Positions 49,191 to 58,636 of a DNA stretch of 63,603 nucleotides are shown piece after piece (position 1 is the stretch's first letter; each line of letters opens with the position of its first letter). A program made the position numbers and the translations under genes. The notes below the pieces were generated by a model that worked only from the letters and a program-made list of their open reading frames with translations, had not been told where the DNA came from and made no database searches. This stretch comes from an uncultured Lachnospiraceae bacterium. Lineage in GTDB: Bacteria > Bacillota > Clostridia > Lachnospirales > Lachnospiraceae. The stretch spans positions 1-63,603 of the forward strand of contig CAJUFL010000017.1 of NCBI GenBank assembly GCA_910585605.1, written 5' to 3'.

Positions 49191-50252
49191 TTAATGCATA
49201 ATTTTCAATACATCCTGGAACATAACAACAATCATCAGACCAATCAAAAGCATAAATCCGATCGTATTCACAAATGCTTCCTTATCTGTCGGAATCTTTT
49301 TCCTAAAAATAGCTTCAAATAAAAGAAATACTGTTCTTCCCCCATCTAAAGCCGGTATCGGTAAAAGATTCATCACACCAAGGTTAGCACTTAACAAAAT
49401 ACAAAAATTCACTATGTTAAGTATAACATTAATGACTGCCACTGAAGTATCACCATTGGCACTGTCCTTTGCCTCGTTAATAGTATCACTCATCATGGAT
49501 ACAATCCCTACCGGACCGGATAAATTTTTTAATCCAAGCTTTCCACCAATTAAATATTCAAGACTCAGGATAGTTGTCTTAATCTGATAACGAAGCTCCA
49601 ATGCGCTGTATTTTAGAGTGTTCCATATACCATCCTTCGTTCTGCCATTACTATATATTCCCATAAGATAACCGTTCTCTGCTTTTTCCGGAGAAAAAGT
49701 GAAATCCAATTCTTCCCCGTCCCGGTCTACCGTCAGACTGATATCCTTTCCACTCTGGTTGAATTGCATATATACCAAAACTTCCCTGAAATTGTAGATT
49801 CTATGACCGTTATAATCAGTAATCATATCACCTTCCATTAAACCGGCTTCTTTTGCAGGACTGTTTTCAGAAAATTTTCCGATTACCGGTGCATCATATC
49901 CGCAAACTGCAATCAGTACAACTGACAATATAAAAGCCAGTATAAAGTTAAAAATCGGACCTGCCAGCACAACTGACAATCTTGCCCATACAGATTTGGC
50001 ACTAAAAGAATGTTCGTCTGCAACTTCTTCCTCTTCTCCAAGCATCATACAATATCCGCCCATAGGAATCAGTTTAAGGGAATATTTTGTCTCCTTCTTC
50101 GTAAAGGAAAATAGTGTAGGACCCATCCCTACTGCAAATTCATTTACATAAATTCCGTTCTTCTTTGCCAGTAAAAAATGACCAAATTCGTGAAAGAATA
50201 TAATCGCTCCAAATACCAAAAGCGCAATAATCACATTAATAAATGTATTCAT
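49191..50252 (-). CDS. rseP: Site-2 protease RseP
   Basis: RseP is an intramembrane zinc metalloprotease that cleaves anti-sigma factors and signal-peptide remnants. HEFGH (residues 21-25) is the zinc motif, with the third ligand in NLLPIPALDGGR near 300. A PDZ domain lies between the membrane helices (about 115-195: SPAKEAGLMEGDMITDYNG). The length of 353 is typical. The ATG at 50252 overlaps the dxr stop (ATGA), so the two are translationally coupled, with AGGTGG as ribosome site. An in-frame GTG three codons earlier is less likely. Confidence 0.97.
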   Translation of the reverse strand: MNTFINVIIALLVFGAIIFFHEFGHFLLAKKNGIYVNEFAVGMGPTLFSFTKKETKYSLKLIPMGGYCMMLGEEEEVADEHSFSAKSVWARLSVVLAGPIFNFILAFILSVVLIAVCGYDAPVIGKFSENSPAKEAGLMEGDMITDYNGHRIYNFREVLVYMQFNQSGKDISLTVDRDGEELDFTFSPEKAENGYLMGIYSNGRTKDGIWNTLKYSALELRYQIKTTILSLEYLIGGKLGLKNLSGPVGIVSMMSDTINEAKDSANGDTSVAVINVILNIVNFCILLSANLGVMNLLPIPALDGGRTVFLLFEAIFRKKIPTDKEAFVNTIGFMLLIGLMIVVMFQDVLKIMH

Positions 50253-51403
50253 GATATCCACCTGCTCTCAATTGTTTCGTATACCCATTTTTCTGTTTCT
50301 AAAATTTCTTCTACTGTCGGATTTTCAATTAATGTATGACGATCCATGCACAGTCTTATCATTTCATAGATTTCCAAAAAACGTACCTTCTTATGCAGAA
50401 ATTTTGCAACAGCAAGCTCATTAGCCGCATTTAATACCGTTGGCATACTCCCTCCGGTTTCAATTGCCTCATACGCATATTTTAACCCCAAAAAAGTATC
50501 TAAGTCCGGTTTTTGAAAAGTAATTTCACTAAGTTTTGAAAAATCAAGCCGTGTACCATCTAAAAAGACTCTGTTCGGATAATAAAGTGCATACTGAATG
50601 GGCAGCCGCATATCAGGTGTACCAAGCTGTGCCATTACCGCACCATCTTCAAATTCTACCATAGAATGAATGATACTCTGTGGCTGTACCACAACTTCAA
50701 TCCGTGAAGATTCTATGCCGAATAACCATTTTGCCTCTATTACCTCTAATCCTTTATTTACCATTGTAGCTGAATCAATTGTGATTTTCCTTCCCATAGA
50801 CCAGTTAGGATGCTGCAATGCCATTTCCAGGGTAACCGTTTCCAAATCCTTCATGGTCTTTCCCCGGAACGGTCCGCCGGAAGCCGTCAATAAAATTTTA
50901 TGGATATGATTACCGTGTTCTCCGTTCAGACATTGAAAAATAGCAGAGTGTTCACTGTCTACCGGCAAAATTGATACCTTTTTTTCTGCTGCCAGGGGTA
51001 TAATGATATGCCCTGCCGTTACCAAGGTTTCTTTGTTCGCCAGGGCAATATCCTTCCCTGCATGAATTGCTGCAATGGTTGGCTTAATTCCTATCATTCC
51101 CACAACAGCCGTAACCAATATATCCGACTCCTCCATTGCCGCCATCTCTAAAAGCCCATCCATGCCGGAAACGACCTTACATGCAGGTACAACATCTGCA
51201 ATTGAGGTTCTAAGTTCTTTCGCCTTTGATTCACTCCATACTGCCGCTATCCGTGGATGAAATTCCCTGATTTGTTCTTCCAAAAGATCAATATTGCTGC
51301 CTGCCGAGACCGCTGCCAGTTTCAAATCATCATGATTCCTGATAACATCCAGCGTCTGCATGCCAATCGAACCTGTAGAACCTAATATGGCTACCTTTTT
51401 CAT
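50249..51403 (-). CDS. dxr: 1-deoxy-D-xylulose 5-phosphate reductoisomerase
   Basis: Dxr makes 2-C-methylerythritol 4-phosphate, the committed step of the non-mevalonate isoprenoid pathway. The NADPH-binding start (VAILGSTGSIGMQTLDVI, residues 3-20), the VDSEHSAIFQCL metal/substrate loop near 148-159, and ATMVNKGLEVIEAKWLF near 212-228 identify it. The length of 384 is normal. AGGAGG lies 5 bases before the ATG. It overlaps rseP by four bases and follows cdsA by about 80 bp, in the classical cluster order. Confidence 0.98.
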   Translation of the reverse strand: MKKVAILGSTGSIGMQTLDVIRNHDDLKLAAVSAGSNIDLLEEQIREFHPRIAAVWSESKAKELRTSIADVVPACKVVSGMDGLLEMAAMEESDILVTAVVGMIGIKPTIAAIHAGKDIALANKETLVTAGHIIIPLAAEKKVSILPVDSEHSAIFQCLNGEHGNHIHKILLTASGGPFRGKTMKDLETVTLEMALQHPNWSMGRKITIDSATMVNKGLEVIEAKWLFGIESSRIEVVVQPQSIIHSMVEFEDGAVMAQLGTPDMRLPIQYALYYPNRVFLDGTRLDFSKLSEITFQKPDLDTFLGLKYAYEAIETGGSMPTVLNAANELAVAKFLHKKVRFLEIYEMIRLCMDRHTLIENPTVEEILETEKWVYETIESRWIS

Positions 51404-51480
51404 AATATCCTCCTAAAACCTGTTCGAAAGAATTTATGCCAGCCGAAGCTGACATATTCCTAAATATAAATTTGAATCTA

Positions 51481-52275
51481 TCACAAAAGATTAAATAACG
51501 CTACTAAATAATAAGTAATTGGTGCTGTAAAAAACACACTGTCAAAACGGTCTAATATCCCTCCATGTCCAGGAATCAAATGACTATAATCCTTAATTTT
51601 GTTATCCCTTTTAATAGCTGATGCAGCCAAATCTCCAACCACTGCCGGAACAGCCCCCAATGCAGCTATAATCGCACAATACAATCCTGAAAATTGAATA
51701 TCCCCAGAAAAAATATGCCCGAATAAAAACCCAATCACACCTGCTCCCAAAATCCCTCCAACAAAGCCTTCCACACTTTTATTAGGACTGACCTTAGGTG
51801 AAAATTTGTGTTTTCCAATAGCACTGCCCACCAGATAAGCAAATACGTCATTTCCCCAGCTGGATATCAGGATAAAGAAAGAAAGCAGTAGACCGGATTC
51901 CAAAGACCGTATCCGAAATACAAAAGATAACAGTACCGTTACATAAACAAATCCAAAAAATGCCCTTATAATATCCGTATCTTTATACTTGGGAAACAAA
52001 AAAACATATATTGCTAACGATATCATAAGAAGAAATATTACTAATGGAAACAAAAAAATATCACGACCCAAATAAATCAATGGATAAAACAATAAGGTTC
52101 CCATATAATCCACTATGGCAAAGGGTGTTTTTTCCAGAGAATACACTTTTAAAAATTCCCAGACACCAAATAATGATATTATTGTAAGAATTACCGCTGA
52201 AACTGCTCCTCCGGCAAGCAACGTAATAAGAGTGATTACCGCTACAAAAAAACCACCAATTAATCGATCCTTCAT
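51481..52275 (-). CDS. cdsA: Phosphatidate cytidylyltransferase
   Basis: CdsA makes CDP-diacylglycerol, precursor of membrane phospholipids. This 264-residue protein has about eight membrane helices. The C-terminal CDP-diglyceride synthase signature is SAIKRDNKIKDYSHLIPGHG, then GILDRFDS (about 214-240), and the KVSPNKSVEGFVGG segment near 156 is also conserved. GGGG precedes the ATG by about 15 bases, within the uppS stop region; the gene starts 8 bases after uppS. Confidence 0.97.
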   Translation of the reverse strand: MKDRLIGGFFVAVITLITLLAGGAVSAVILTIISLFGVWEFLKVYSLEKTPFAIVDYMGTLLFYPLIYLGRDIFLFPLVIFLLMISLAIYVFLFPKYKDTDIIRAFFGFVYVTVLLSFVFRIRSLESGLLLSFFILISSWGNDVFAYLVGSAIGKHKFSPKVSPNKSVEGFVGGILGAGVIGFLFGHIFSGDIQFSGLYCAIIAALGAVPAVVGDLAASAIKRDNKIKDYSHLIPGHGGILDRFDSVFFTAPITYYLVALFNLL

Positions 52276-52283
52276 ATTAATTA

Positions 52284-53018
52284 CTATACCCCGCCAAAAC
52301 GACGTTCCCTTCCATTATAATATCTAATCGCCTTAAGCAAATCTTCCTTCTTAAAGTCAGGCCATAATACATCGGTAAAATAAAATTCTGTATAAGCCAG
52401 CTGCCATGGCAGGAAATTAGAAAGCCTTTCCTCTCCGCTTGTTCGTATCAATAAATCCGGATCTGGCAAACCGGACGTATCCAGCTTACTGCTTATCAGT
52501 TCCTCAGTTATATTTTTAGGATCCAATGTATGAGCTGCGGCTTCTTCGGCAATCTTTTGGACGGCACGTTTAATCTCATCTCGTCCACCATAATTAATGG
52601 CAATGGTAAACTTTAGCCCTGTCGCATCTTTTGTCGTTTCTTCCAATTCATTGATTCTTGTAACCAGCTTTGTGTCTAATCCTGATTTATCTCCAATCAC
52701 CCGGACCTTCATGTTATTTTTGGTAGATCGTTCAATACAGTCAATCAGATATTTTGCCAGTAACTTCATTAACGCATCTACTTCCTCTGCCGAACGCCTC
52801 CAATTCTCTGTAGAAAAAGCATATACCGTAATATATTCTATTCCCATATTATAGCCATCTTCAATAATCTGTTCCACAGTTTTGGAACCCTGCACATGCC
52901 CATAATTTCTAGGCATATTACGTTTTTTTGCCCATCTCCCATTACCATCTAAAATAATTGCAATATGCTTTGGTACATCCAGATTTTCTTCTTTAATCGC
53001 TTTTAAAATACTCTCCAA
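52284..53018 (-). CDS. uppS: Isoprenyl transferase (undecaprenyl diphosphate synthase)
   Basis: UppS extends farnesyl diphosphate to the C55 carrier for cell-wall synthesis. The family motif HIAIILDGNGRWAKKR (about 18-33) holds the catalytic Asp. NYGGRDEI near 142-149 and the C-terminal DLLIRTSGEERLSNFLPWQLAYTE signature are present. The length of 244 is typical. The start codon is TTG, with GGAGG 6 bases upstream; no better ATG exists. It lies 14 bases after frr. Confidence 0.97.
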   Translation of the reverse strand: MESILKAIKEENLDVPKHIAIILDGNGRWAKKRNMPRNYGHVQGSKTVEQIIEDGYNMGIEYITVYAFSTENWRRSAEEVDALMKLLAKYLIDCIERSTKNNMKVRVIGDKSGLDTKLVTRINELEETTKDATGLKFTIAINYGGRDEIKRAVQKIAEEAAAHTLDPKNITEELISSKLDTSGLPDPDLLIRTSGEERLSNFLPWQLAYTEFYFTDVLWPDFKKEDLLKAIRYYNGRERRFGGV

Positions 53019-53032
53019 AATCTGCCTCCGAA

Positions 53033-53578
53033 TTAAACAGTCATGATTTCATTTGACTTGTTCTCAATAGTAGAATCAATCTTTTCTATATATTTGTCTG
53101 TAAGCTTTTGCACCTTATTCTCATAATCTTTCTGTTCATCTTCTGAAATCTCATTTGCCTTAAACTGCTTCTTGAAATAATCATTTGCATCACGGCGGAC
53201 ATTACGAACAGCAACTTTTGCATTTTCACCTTTTTTCTTAATATCCTTTACCAGATCTTTACGGCGCTCTTCAGTAAGCTCTGGAAAATTTAAAATAATG
53301 GATTTACCATCATTATTAGGTGTAAGCCCTATATCAGAACAGATAATGGCTTTTTCAATCTCTTTTAATAAAGAAGCCTCCCATGGTGTAATTACAATCG
53401 TTCTCGCTTCCGGAACGCTGACATTCCCCACCTGCTGCAACGGAGTTGGCACCCCGTAATATTCTACTTTGATCTTATTTAAAATATTAGGATTTGCACG
53501 ACCTGCACGAATATTGGAATATTCATTCTCCAAACTATCTAACGACTTTGCCATTTTTTCTTCAAACTGCTCTAACAT
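53033..53578 (-). CDS. frr: Ribosome recycling factor
   Basis: This 181-residue factor splits post-termination ribosomes with EF-G. The sequence is typical throughout: SIRAGRAN-type segment (NIRAGRANPNILNKI at 22-36), VEYYGVPTPLQQVGNV, and the C-terminal helix with the VRRDANDYFKKQ signature. AGGAGG lies 8 bases before the ATG. pyrH is 78 bp upstream in the same operon. Confidence 0.98.
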   Translation of the reverse strand: MLEQFEEKMAKSLDSLENEYSNIRAGRANPNILNKIKVEYYGVPTPLQQVGNVSVPEARTIVITPWEASLLKEIEKAIICSDIGLTPNNDGKSIILNFPELTEERRKDLVKDIKKKGENAKVAVRNVRRDANDYFKKQFKANEISEDEQKDYENKVQKLTDKYIEKIDSTIENKSNEIMTV

Positions 53579-53656
53579 AAATGATTCCTCCTAAAAATAT
53601 GTTTATAGATAACCCTCTTACAAATATGTTCTCAAATTTTCAAACGAAACAAATCC

Positions 53657-54358
53657 CTATGCTTCTATATAGGTTCCGTTCGATTTCCCTGTCATAGCAT
53701 TCAGAATACTGTCTTCTTCATTTAATCCAAACAACATCATTGGCATATGATTCTCCATAGCCAACACAGCCGAAGCCAGATCTACTACACCTAACTGCTT
53801 ATCTACAATCTCTTTCATCTGCATGGTATCATATTTCTTGGCATCTGGATTTGTTTTTGGATCACTGTCATAGACACCATCAATTGCCTTACCGGAAAGA
53901 ATGAGATCTGCCTCTATCTCGATCGCCATCAAAACAGTTGACATATCCGTTGAGAAATAGGGATGTCCTGTTCCACCTGCAAAAAATACCACTTCTGAGT
54001 TTTCTAAAGCCTCAATAGCTGCATCCTTATAAAACAGCTCTGTTACATTCCCACAAATAAACGGTGACATTATTCTGGTCTTTAATCCAACAGTACGGAA
54101 CATATCAGCAGCATAAACACAATTCATAACTGTCGCCAGCATTCCAATCTGGTCTGCCTTTACCCTGTCCATATTTTCAGAAGTCCTTCCCCTCCAGAAA
54201 TTACCTCCACCTATAACAACCGCTACCTGTTTCCCTTCATCTACCGCATATTTTACCTGTCTGGCAACATCCAAAACAGTTGTTTCATCAAATCCCTGAT
54301 GCTTTTCTCCGGCTAACGCTTCTCCGCTTAGCTTCAATAAAATACGATTTGTCTTCAT
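53657..54358 (-). CDS. pyrH: UMP kinase
   Basis: PyrH phosphorylates UMP to UDP as a hexamer of the amino-acid-kinase fold. Family motifs are LLKLSGEALAG near the start, VVIGGGNFWRGR (about 47-58), and FFAGGTGHPYFSTDM (about 125-139). The length of 233 is normal. TAGGAG lies 6 bases before the ATG. It starts 9 bases after the acidic bactofilin gene, so in this genome pyrH, frr, uppS and the rest probably depend on the bactofilin promoter instead of the rpsB-tsf transcript. Confidence 0.97.
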   Translation of the reverse strand: MKTNRILLKLSGEALAGEKHQGFDETTVLDVARQVKYAVDEGKQVAVVIGGGNFWRGRTSENMDRVKADQIGMLATVMNCVYAADMFRTVGLKTRIMSPFICGNVTELFYKDAAIEALENSEVVFFAGGTGHPYFSTDMSTVLMAIEIEADLILSGKAIDGVYDSDPKTNPDAKKYDTMQMKEIVDKQLGVVDLASAVLAMENHMPMMLFGLNEEDSILNAMTGKSNGTYIEA

Positions 54359-54367
54359 AAAAATCTC

Positions 54368-56347
54368 CTATGCAAAAAAGCTCTTTACATCAATATCAGA
54401 ATAACTTTGTGAACAGAAGCCTTCAATAACTGCTCCATTATTGATCTGTACAGACCGTGATTTGATATTACCCATAATAACTGCCGTAGAATCTACGATA
54501 ACTGGACCCTTCACATCAATATCACCATTAACAGCTCCTGCAATTACAGCAGATTCACCGACAATATTACCAACAATTACAGAACCCACACCAACTTTAA
54601 CGCTTCCGTAAGATTTGATATCACCCTGAATCTTTGCATTATTCGCATATAATTCTCCTGAAGTAATATTACCGATCACATTACCTCCGGCAACTACCTT
54701 ACCTTTACATATTATACTTCCTTCCACTGTTCCGATGATATCGATGGAACCTTCCGTTTCCAAATCACCTGTAATCTTCGTTCCCTTTGTAATTAAAGTA
54801 GTTTCTGCATCAGCATCTTCAACATTAAATCCTGATTCCTCTACTATTTTATCCGTTTTTTCTTCCTCTGCTGCATTCATTGAAATAATACTTTTTTCTT
54901 CGCTCATGTCATTCTCCTCCGACTCTTCTATCTTTTCTATAGTCTCTTCCAAAACCTCTTCCGGTTCCATTTCTTGTAGTATCTCATCTTCTTCTATCAT
55001 AACAGAATCTTCTTCTGCTTCCGGATTTTCTACAGCTTCTTCAATCTGCTCAGGTTCAGTGATTTCTGTCTCATCTAAACTCTCTTCCAGTTCTTTTTCA
55101 AGCTGTTCCTCAGCTGATTCTTCCACATCCATATCCGGTTCAGATAATTCTTCTTCCTCCTCGATGGATTCCGATTCTGTTTCTTCCCCATTATCATCTT
55201 CTGCTTCCGGTTCGTTTTCTTCCAAAATCTCTTCCGGCTGTCCTATCTCTTCCAAACCTTCTGTATCCTGTTCTGCTTCCTCTATATCCCCAGACTCTTC
55301 CTCCATTTCAGGCTCTAAATCCGCTTCCTTTAAAACTGCTGCAATTCCTGAATCCTGCATAGTTTCTTTTTCGGTCAGTTCCAACAGTTTCTTTTCTAAC
55401 GCATGCTCCTCATCTTCTGGTTCCGCTGTCTCTGGTTCTATGAAATCCTCTTCTGGTTCTTCCTCTGCATCTGACATCTCTTCCGGTTCTGTCATTTCCT
55501 CTATATCTGATACAGTTTCCGACTCCTCCGATTCAGAATCCATATCATCCGGTTCATCGGTTTCTTCTATGAACATCTCATCTTCCATGGATTCATCAAG
55601 CTGTCCGCCTTTCGCACCAAGACTATCCAGCAATGCCTGCAATCCTGCATCTGCTACTACCGGTCCTGCGGTTTCTTCTGCTTCAATGGTTTCTTCCGGT
55701 TCTGTCATCTCTTCTGATTCTACAATCTCTTCCGGTTTCTCCTCATCAGTCTCATCTTCTTCATCCTTTTCCTTTGAAATAGAACTATCCAACTGACTTA
55801 AAAGATCACTAATGGATAAATCTTCCGATTCTTCCTCTACATCTTCTATATCGTCTAATTCCTCAAGCTCCTCTTCTTCCGGAAATTCCTCTGTCACAGC
55901 CTCTTTTTCTGCCTCCTGCTTTTCCGAAAGCTGACTCAAAAGCTCTTCTACCGACATATCCATCGTATTAACTTCCACGTCATCATCCAAAAGCATCTGC
56001 GTTCTTTCATCATCACTGTATAATTCGTCTTCTAACAAATCATCTATCTGCTCTAGCATGTCCTCCGGTGCAATATCGGAATCTTCCTTCATTGCAGCAG
56101 GTTCTGATTTTTTAGACTTTACCTGCTGCACTTTTTCCTTTTTAGGTTTATCCGTTTTCTTTTCCGGTTTTTGTTTTACATCCTTTTGCTTTGATGTTTT
56201 TTGTTTTACCGGAGTGTCTTCCTTTTTATTTTCCTTTTCCGAACTTTCTTCAATTATCTCATCTTCATCATACATTTCATTCCCATCCGGCATGAGTTCA
56301 TTCATTGCCTGGGTAAAATCTGCTTTAAAATCCTTAAAAAAACTCAT
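54368..56347 (-). CDS. Bactofilin with very long acidic N-terminal region
   Basis: This 659-residue protein ends in a bactofilin (polymer-forming cytoskeletal) domain from about 520 to 640 (TKITGDLETEGSIDIIGTVE, then repeated beta turns up to GAVIEGFCSQ). Ordinary bactofilins have 120-250 residues. Here it is preceded by a short N-terminal helix (SFFKDFKADFTQAMNELMP), a basic stretch (about 40-85, Lys-rich) and about 400 residues dominated by Glu and Asp. The acidic part contains recurring short helical motifs: EELLSQLSEK, SDLLSQLDSS and QALLDSLGAK. The ATG at 56347 has GGAGG 5 bases upstream. It is probably a scaffold. The gene follows a small membrane protein and sits between tsf and pyrH, which are normally adjacent. 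Confidence 0.88.
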   Translation of the reverse strand: MSFFKDFKADFTQAMNELMPDGNEMYDEDEIIEESSEKENKKEDTPVKQKTSKQKDVKQKPEKKTDKPKKEKVQQVKSKKSEPAAMKEDSDIAPEDMLEQIDDLLEDELYSDDERTQMLLDDDVEVNTMDMSVEELLSQLSEKQEAEKEAVTEEFPEEEELEELDDIEDVEEESEDLSISDLLSQLDSSISKEKDEEDETDEEKPEEIVESEEMTEPEETIEAEETAGPVVADAGLQALLDSLGAKGGQLDESMEDEMFIEETDEPDDMDSESEESETVSDIEEMTEPEEMSDAEEEPEEDFIEPETAEPEDEEHALEKKLLELTEKETMQDSGIAAVLKEADLEPEMEEESGDIEEAEQDTEGLEEIGQPEEILEENEPEAEDDNGEETESESIEEEEELSEPDMDVEESAEEQLEKELEESLDETEITEPEQIEEAVENPEAEEDSVMIEEDEILQEMEPEEVLEETIEKIEESEENDMSEEKSIISMNAAEEEKTDKIVEESGFNVEDADAETTLITKGTKITGDLETEGSIDIIGTVEGSIICKGKVVAGGNVIGNITSGELYANNAKIQGDIKSYGSVKVGVGSVIVGNIVGESAVIAGAVNGDIDVKGPVIVDSTAVIMGNIKSRSVQINNGAVIEGFCSQSYSDIDVKSFFA

Positions 56348-56362
56348 CTCATCCTCCAATTT

Positions 56363-56590
56363 TTATAAATATCGGATATCCTGTGTTATTACTATGCTAT
56401 CCTGTGAACACAATTTATCAATTTGTCCCTCTAAACGCAGTACCTTAAAAAATAACAGGAAATTCAGAATAACCGATGTGAATAGCAGAATAACTGCTCC
56501 AGCCACAATCATGTTCTTCATCCAGTTTATTCTTTTTCGTCTGGATTCCTTTGCATTATGTGTTTCTTTTTTCTTTTTATTAGCTGGCAT
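56363..56590 (-). CDS. Small single-span membrane protein with bactofilin
   Basis: This 75-residue protein has a strongly basic N-terminus (ANKKKKETHNAKESRRKR), one membrane helix (about 25-47: MKNMIVAGAVILLFTSVILN and on), then a short charged tail (RLEGQIDKLCSQDS). Topology is probably cytoplasmic N-terminus. It is not a family I recognise, although basic single-span proteins with a short coiled segment recall divisome-type small proteins. It lies 15 bases before the acidic bactofilin and shares its promoter. The basic cytoplasmic end could bind the acidic region of the bactofilin and tether it to the membrane. That is inference from charge and order. Confidence 0.75.
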   Translation of the reverse strand: MPANKKKKETHNAKESRRKRINWMKNMIVAGAVILLFTSVILNFLLFFKVLRLEGQIDKLCSQDSIVITQDIRYL

Positions 56591-56649
56591 ATTCCATATC
56601 CTTTCATATAGGATTCCTATTTCTGGGAATCTTTACACGATTAGTATCA

Positions 56650-56655
56650 ATTATA
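56650..56655 (-). promoter_or_regulatory. Extended -10 promoter of the bactofilin-pyrH genes
   Basis: The minus strand reads TG-T-TATAAT, an extended -10 element about 60 bases upstream of the small membrane-protein gene. No good -35 box is visible. It lies after the tsf terminator, so the downstream genes need a start here. Confidence 0.5.
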
Positions 56656-56795
56656 ACACAGTTTACATTAAAAGAAAATGACATTTTTACCAAAAAATAA
56701 ATCCGTTATTTTTCTGACTTATTTTCTTTTGTAATCTCTATTGTAGCCATAATCTGCCTGCTATTATACGGTTTCATGCAATATTTAAAATAAAA

Positions 56796-56835
56796 AACCC
56801 TTGTAAATGACATATCCACGCCACTTACAAGGGTT
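56796..56835 (-). terminator. Terminator after tsf
   Basis: AACCCTTGTAA (56796-56806) pairs with TTACAAGGGTT (56825-56835). On the minus strand TTTTTTATTTT follows. It ends the rpsB-tsf transcript about 33 bases past the tsf stop codon. Confidence 0.88.
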
Positions 56836-56868
56836 CATTTCATCATAAATTTCTAAAGCAAACTTCGC

Positions 56869-57801
56869 TTACTGCATCTGTGCCGCAACCTCAGCCGCAA
56901 AATCCTCGTTCTTCTTCTCAAGTCCTTCACCTGTCTCGAAACGAACAAACTTCTTAAGGGTAACAGAAGAACCAGCTTCTTTGGAAACTGCCTCTAAATA
57001 CTTAGCAACGGTCTCTTTATTCTCAGCCTTAACATACTCCTGCTCCAATAAGCAAACTTCTTTTAATTCTTTGTTCAGACGACCCATTATCATCTTCTCA
57101 ATGATATTCTCCGGTTTGTTTGCATTCTTAGGATCATTTTTAGCCTGTGCCATTAAAATTTCCTTCTCATGCTCTTTGTAATCTTCTGGAACGTCTTCAG
57201 AACTAACATATTTAGGATTCAAAGCCGCAATCTGCATAGCAATATTCTTAAGTGCTTCCTTAACAACATCAGAATTAGACTCTGTCTTTGCTTCTACTAA
57301 AACACCAATCTTACCGCCAGCATGAATATAGGAAACAACAATTCCATCCTCTGAGACAATCTTCTCAAATCTTCTGATGTTCATGTTCTCACCAATCTTT
57401 GCAATCATAGCTGCCAGCTTATCCTGAACTGTCATAGATGAATCCAATGCCCAAGCTTCAGCCTTAAATGCCTCAATATCAGCAGCGTCAGAATCTGCAA
57501 CCTGCTCTACAACTTCTTTAACATAAGTCTGAAATACCTCGTTCTTTGCAACAAAATCAGTCTCAGCATTTACTTCTACAATTGCTGCTGTCTTATCATC
57601 TGCCTTAATTGTAGTAGCTACAATACCCTCTGCTGCAATTCTTCCGGCCTTCTTTTGTGCAGTCGCAAGACCCTTCTCGCGTAAAAACTCTACTGCTTTA
57701 TCAAAATCACCATCTGTCTCGGTAAGTGCTTTCTTACAATCCATCATACCTGCGCCAGTCTGTTCTCTTAACTCTTTTACCATACTTGCTGTAATAGCCA
57801 T
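56869..57801 (-). CDS. tsf: Elongation factor Ts
   Basis: EF-Ts recycles EF-Tu by GDP release. The N-terminal UBA-like domain and catalytic TDFVAKN motif are present: VKELREQTGAGMMDCKKAL (about 8-26) and VNAETDFVAKNEVF (about 75-88). The length of 310 is typical of the single-core-repeat form with two subdomains. The ATG at 57801 begins the conserved MAITASMVKEL; the frame continues 8 codons upstream without support. It follows rpsB after an 85-bp gap containing a hairpin. Confidence 0.98.
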   Translation of the reverse strand: MAITASMVKELREQTGAGMMDCKKALTETDGDFDKAVEFLREKGLATAQKKAGRIAAEGIVATTIKADDKTAAIVEVNAETDFVAKNEVFQTYVKEVVEQVADSDAADIEAFKAEAWALDSSMTVQDKLAAMIAKIGENMNIRRFEKIVSEDGIVVSYIHAGGKIGVLVEAKTESNSDVVKEALKNIAMQIAALNPKYVSSEDVPEDYKEHEKEILMAQAKNDPKNANKPENIIEKMIMGRLNKELKEVCLLEQEYVKAENKETVAKYLEAVSKEAGSSVTLKKFVRFETGEGLEKKNEDFAAEVAAQMQ

Positions 57802-57840
57802 TTGTAATTGTCCTCCATATATCAATACTAATTTTACACA

Positions 57841-57874
57841 AAGGAATAGAACGGCTTGCGTCGTCCTATTCCCT
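57841..57874 (-). promoter_or_regulatory. Hairpin between rpsB and tsf
   Basis: GGAATAG-A-ACG pairs with CGT-C-CTATTCC, giving an 11-bp stem with one mismatch in the rpsB-tsf gap. There is no T-run on the minus strand, so it is more likely a processing or attenuation signal than a terminator. Confidence 0.5.
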
Positions 57875-57886
57875 ATCCTTTAAAGA

Positions 57887-58636
57887 TTATTCTTCAACCG
57901 CTTCCTCTGCTGCTGCAATAACGTCTTCCACTTCTGTCTCTGATTCAGCATCAACACCCTGATTTGCCTCAATAACAGCGTCTGCCATCTTTGCAACAAT
58001 TAATTTAACTGCACGGATTGCATCATCATTACCAGGAATGACATAATCTAATTCTTCTGGATCACAGTTAGTATCAGCGATACCAACTAAAGGAATACCT
58101 AACGAATGTGCCTCTTGAATACAAATTCTTTCCTTGCGTGGATCAACAACGAAAATCATATCCGGTGCTCCACCCATTTCCTTAATACCACCTAAGTTCT
58201 TCTGAAGCTTATCCATCTGCTTTTTGATATTGATAACCTCTTTCTTAGGAAGCACATCAAAAGTTCCATCCTCTTCCATTTTTTCATATTTCTTCAAGGT
58301 TGCGATACGGGTTTCAATGGTCTTCCAGTTGGTAAGCATACCACCTAACCATCTCTCATTTACATAGAACATTCCGCATCTCTCAGCTTCTGACTTAACA
58401 GAATCCTGTGCCTGTTTCTTTGTTCCTACAAAAAGAATCTTGCCACCCTCTTCTACGCATTTCTTAATAGCGTCATAAGCCTCATCTACCTTACCGACAG
58501 ACTTCTGCAAGTCGATAATATAGATACCGTTACGCTCAGTATAGATATACTCAGCCATCTTAGGGTTCCATCTTCTTGTCTGGTGTCCAAAATGTACACC
58601 TGCTTCCAATAACTGTTTCATTGAAATAACGCTCAT
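57887..58636 (-). CDS. rpsB: Ribosomal protein S2
   Basis: This 249-residue small-subunit protein has typical motifs: MKQLLEAGVHFGHQTRRWNPKM (about 6-27), and PDMIFVVDPRKE near 157-168. It is slightly longer than average because of an acidic C-terminal tail (ESETEVEDVIAAAEEAVEE). AGGAGG lies 6 bases before the ATG. It starts the rpsB-tsf transcript from a promoter at 58764-58792. Confidence 0.98.
   Translation of the reverse strand: MSVISMKQLLEAGVHFGHQTRRWNPKMAEYIYTERNGIYIIDLQKSVGKVDEAYDAIKKCVEEGGKILFVGTKKQAQDSVKSEAERCGMFYVNERWLGGMLTNWKTIETRIATLKKYEKMEEDGTFDVLPKKEVINIKKQMDKLQKNLGGIKEMGGAPDMIFVVDPRKERICIQEAHSLGIPLVGIADTNCDPEELDYVIPGNDDAIRAVKLIVAKMADAVIEANQGVDAESETEVEDVIAAAEEAVEE

Noticed and set aside
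54735..55796. A plus-strand frame of 353 codons made almost only of Ser, Ile and Val
   Set aside because: It is the complement of the Glu-rich codons of the acidic bactofilin gene, a codon-composition artefact.
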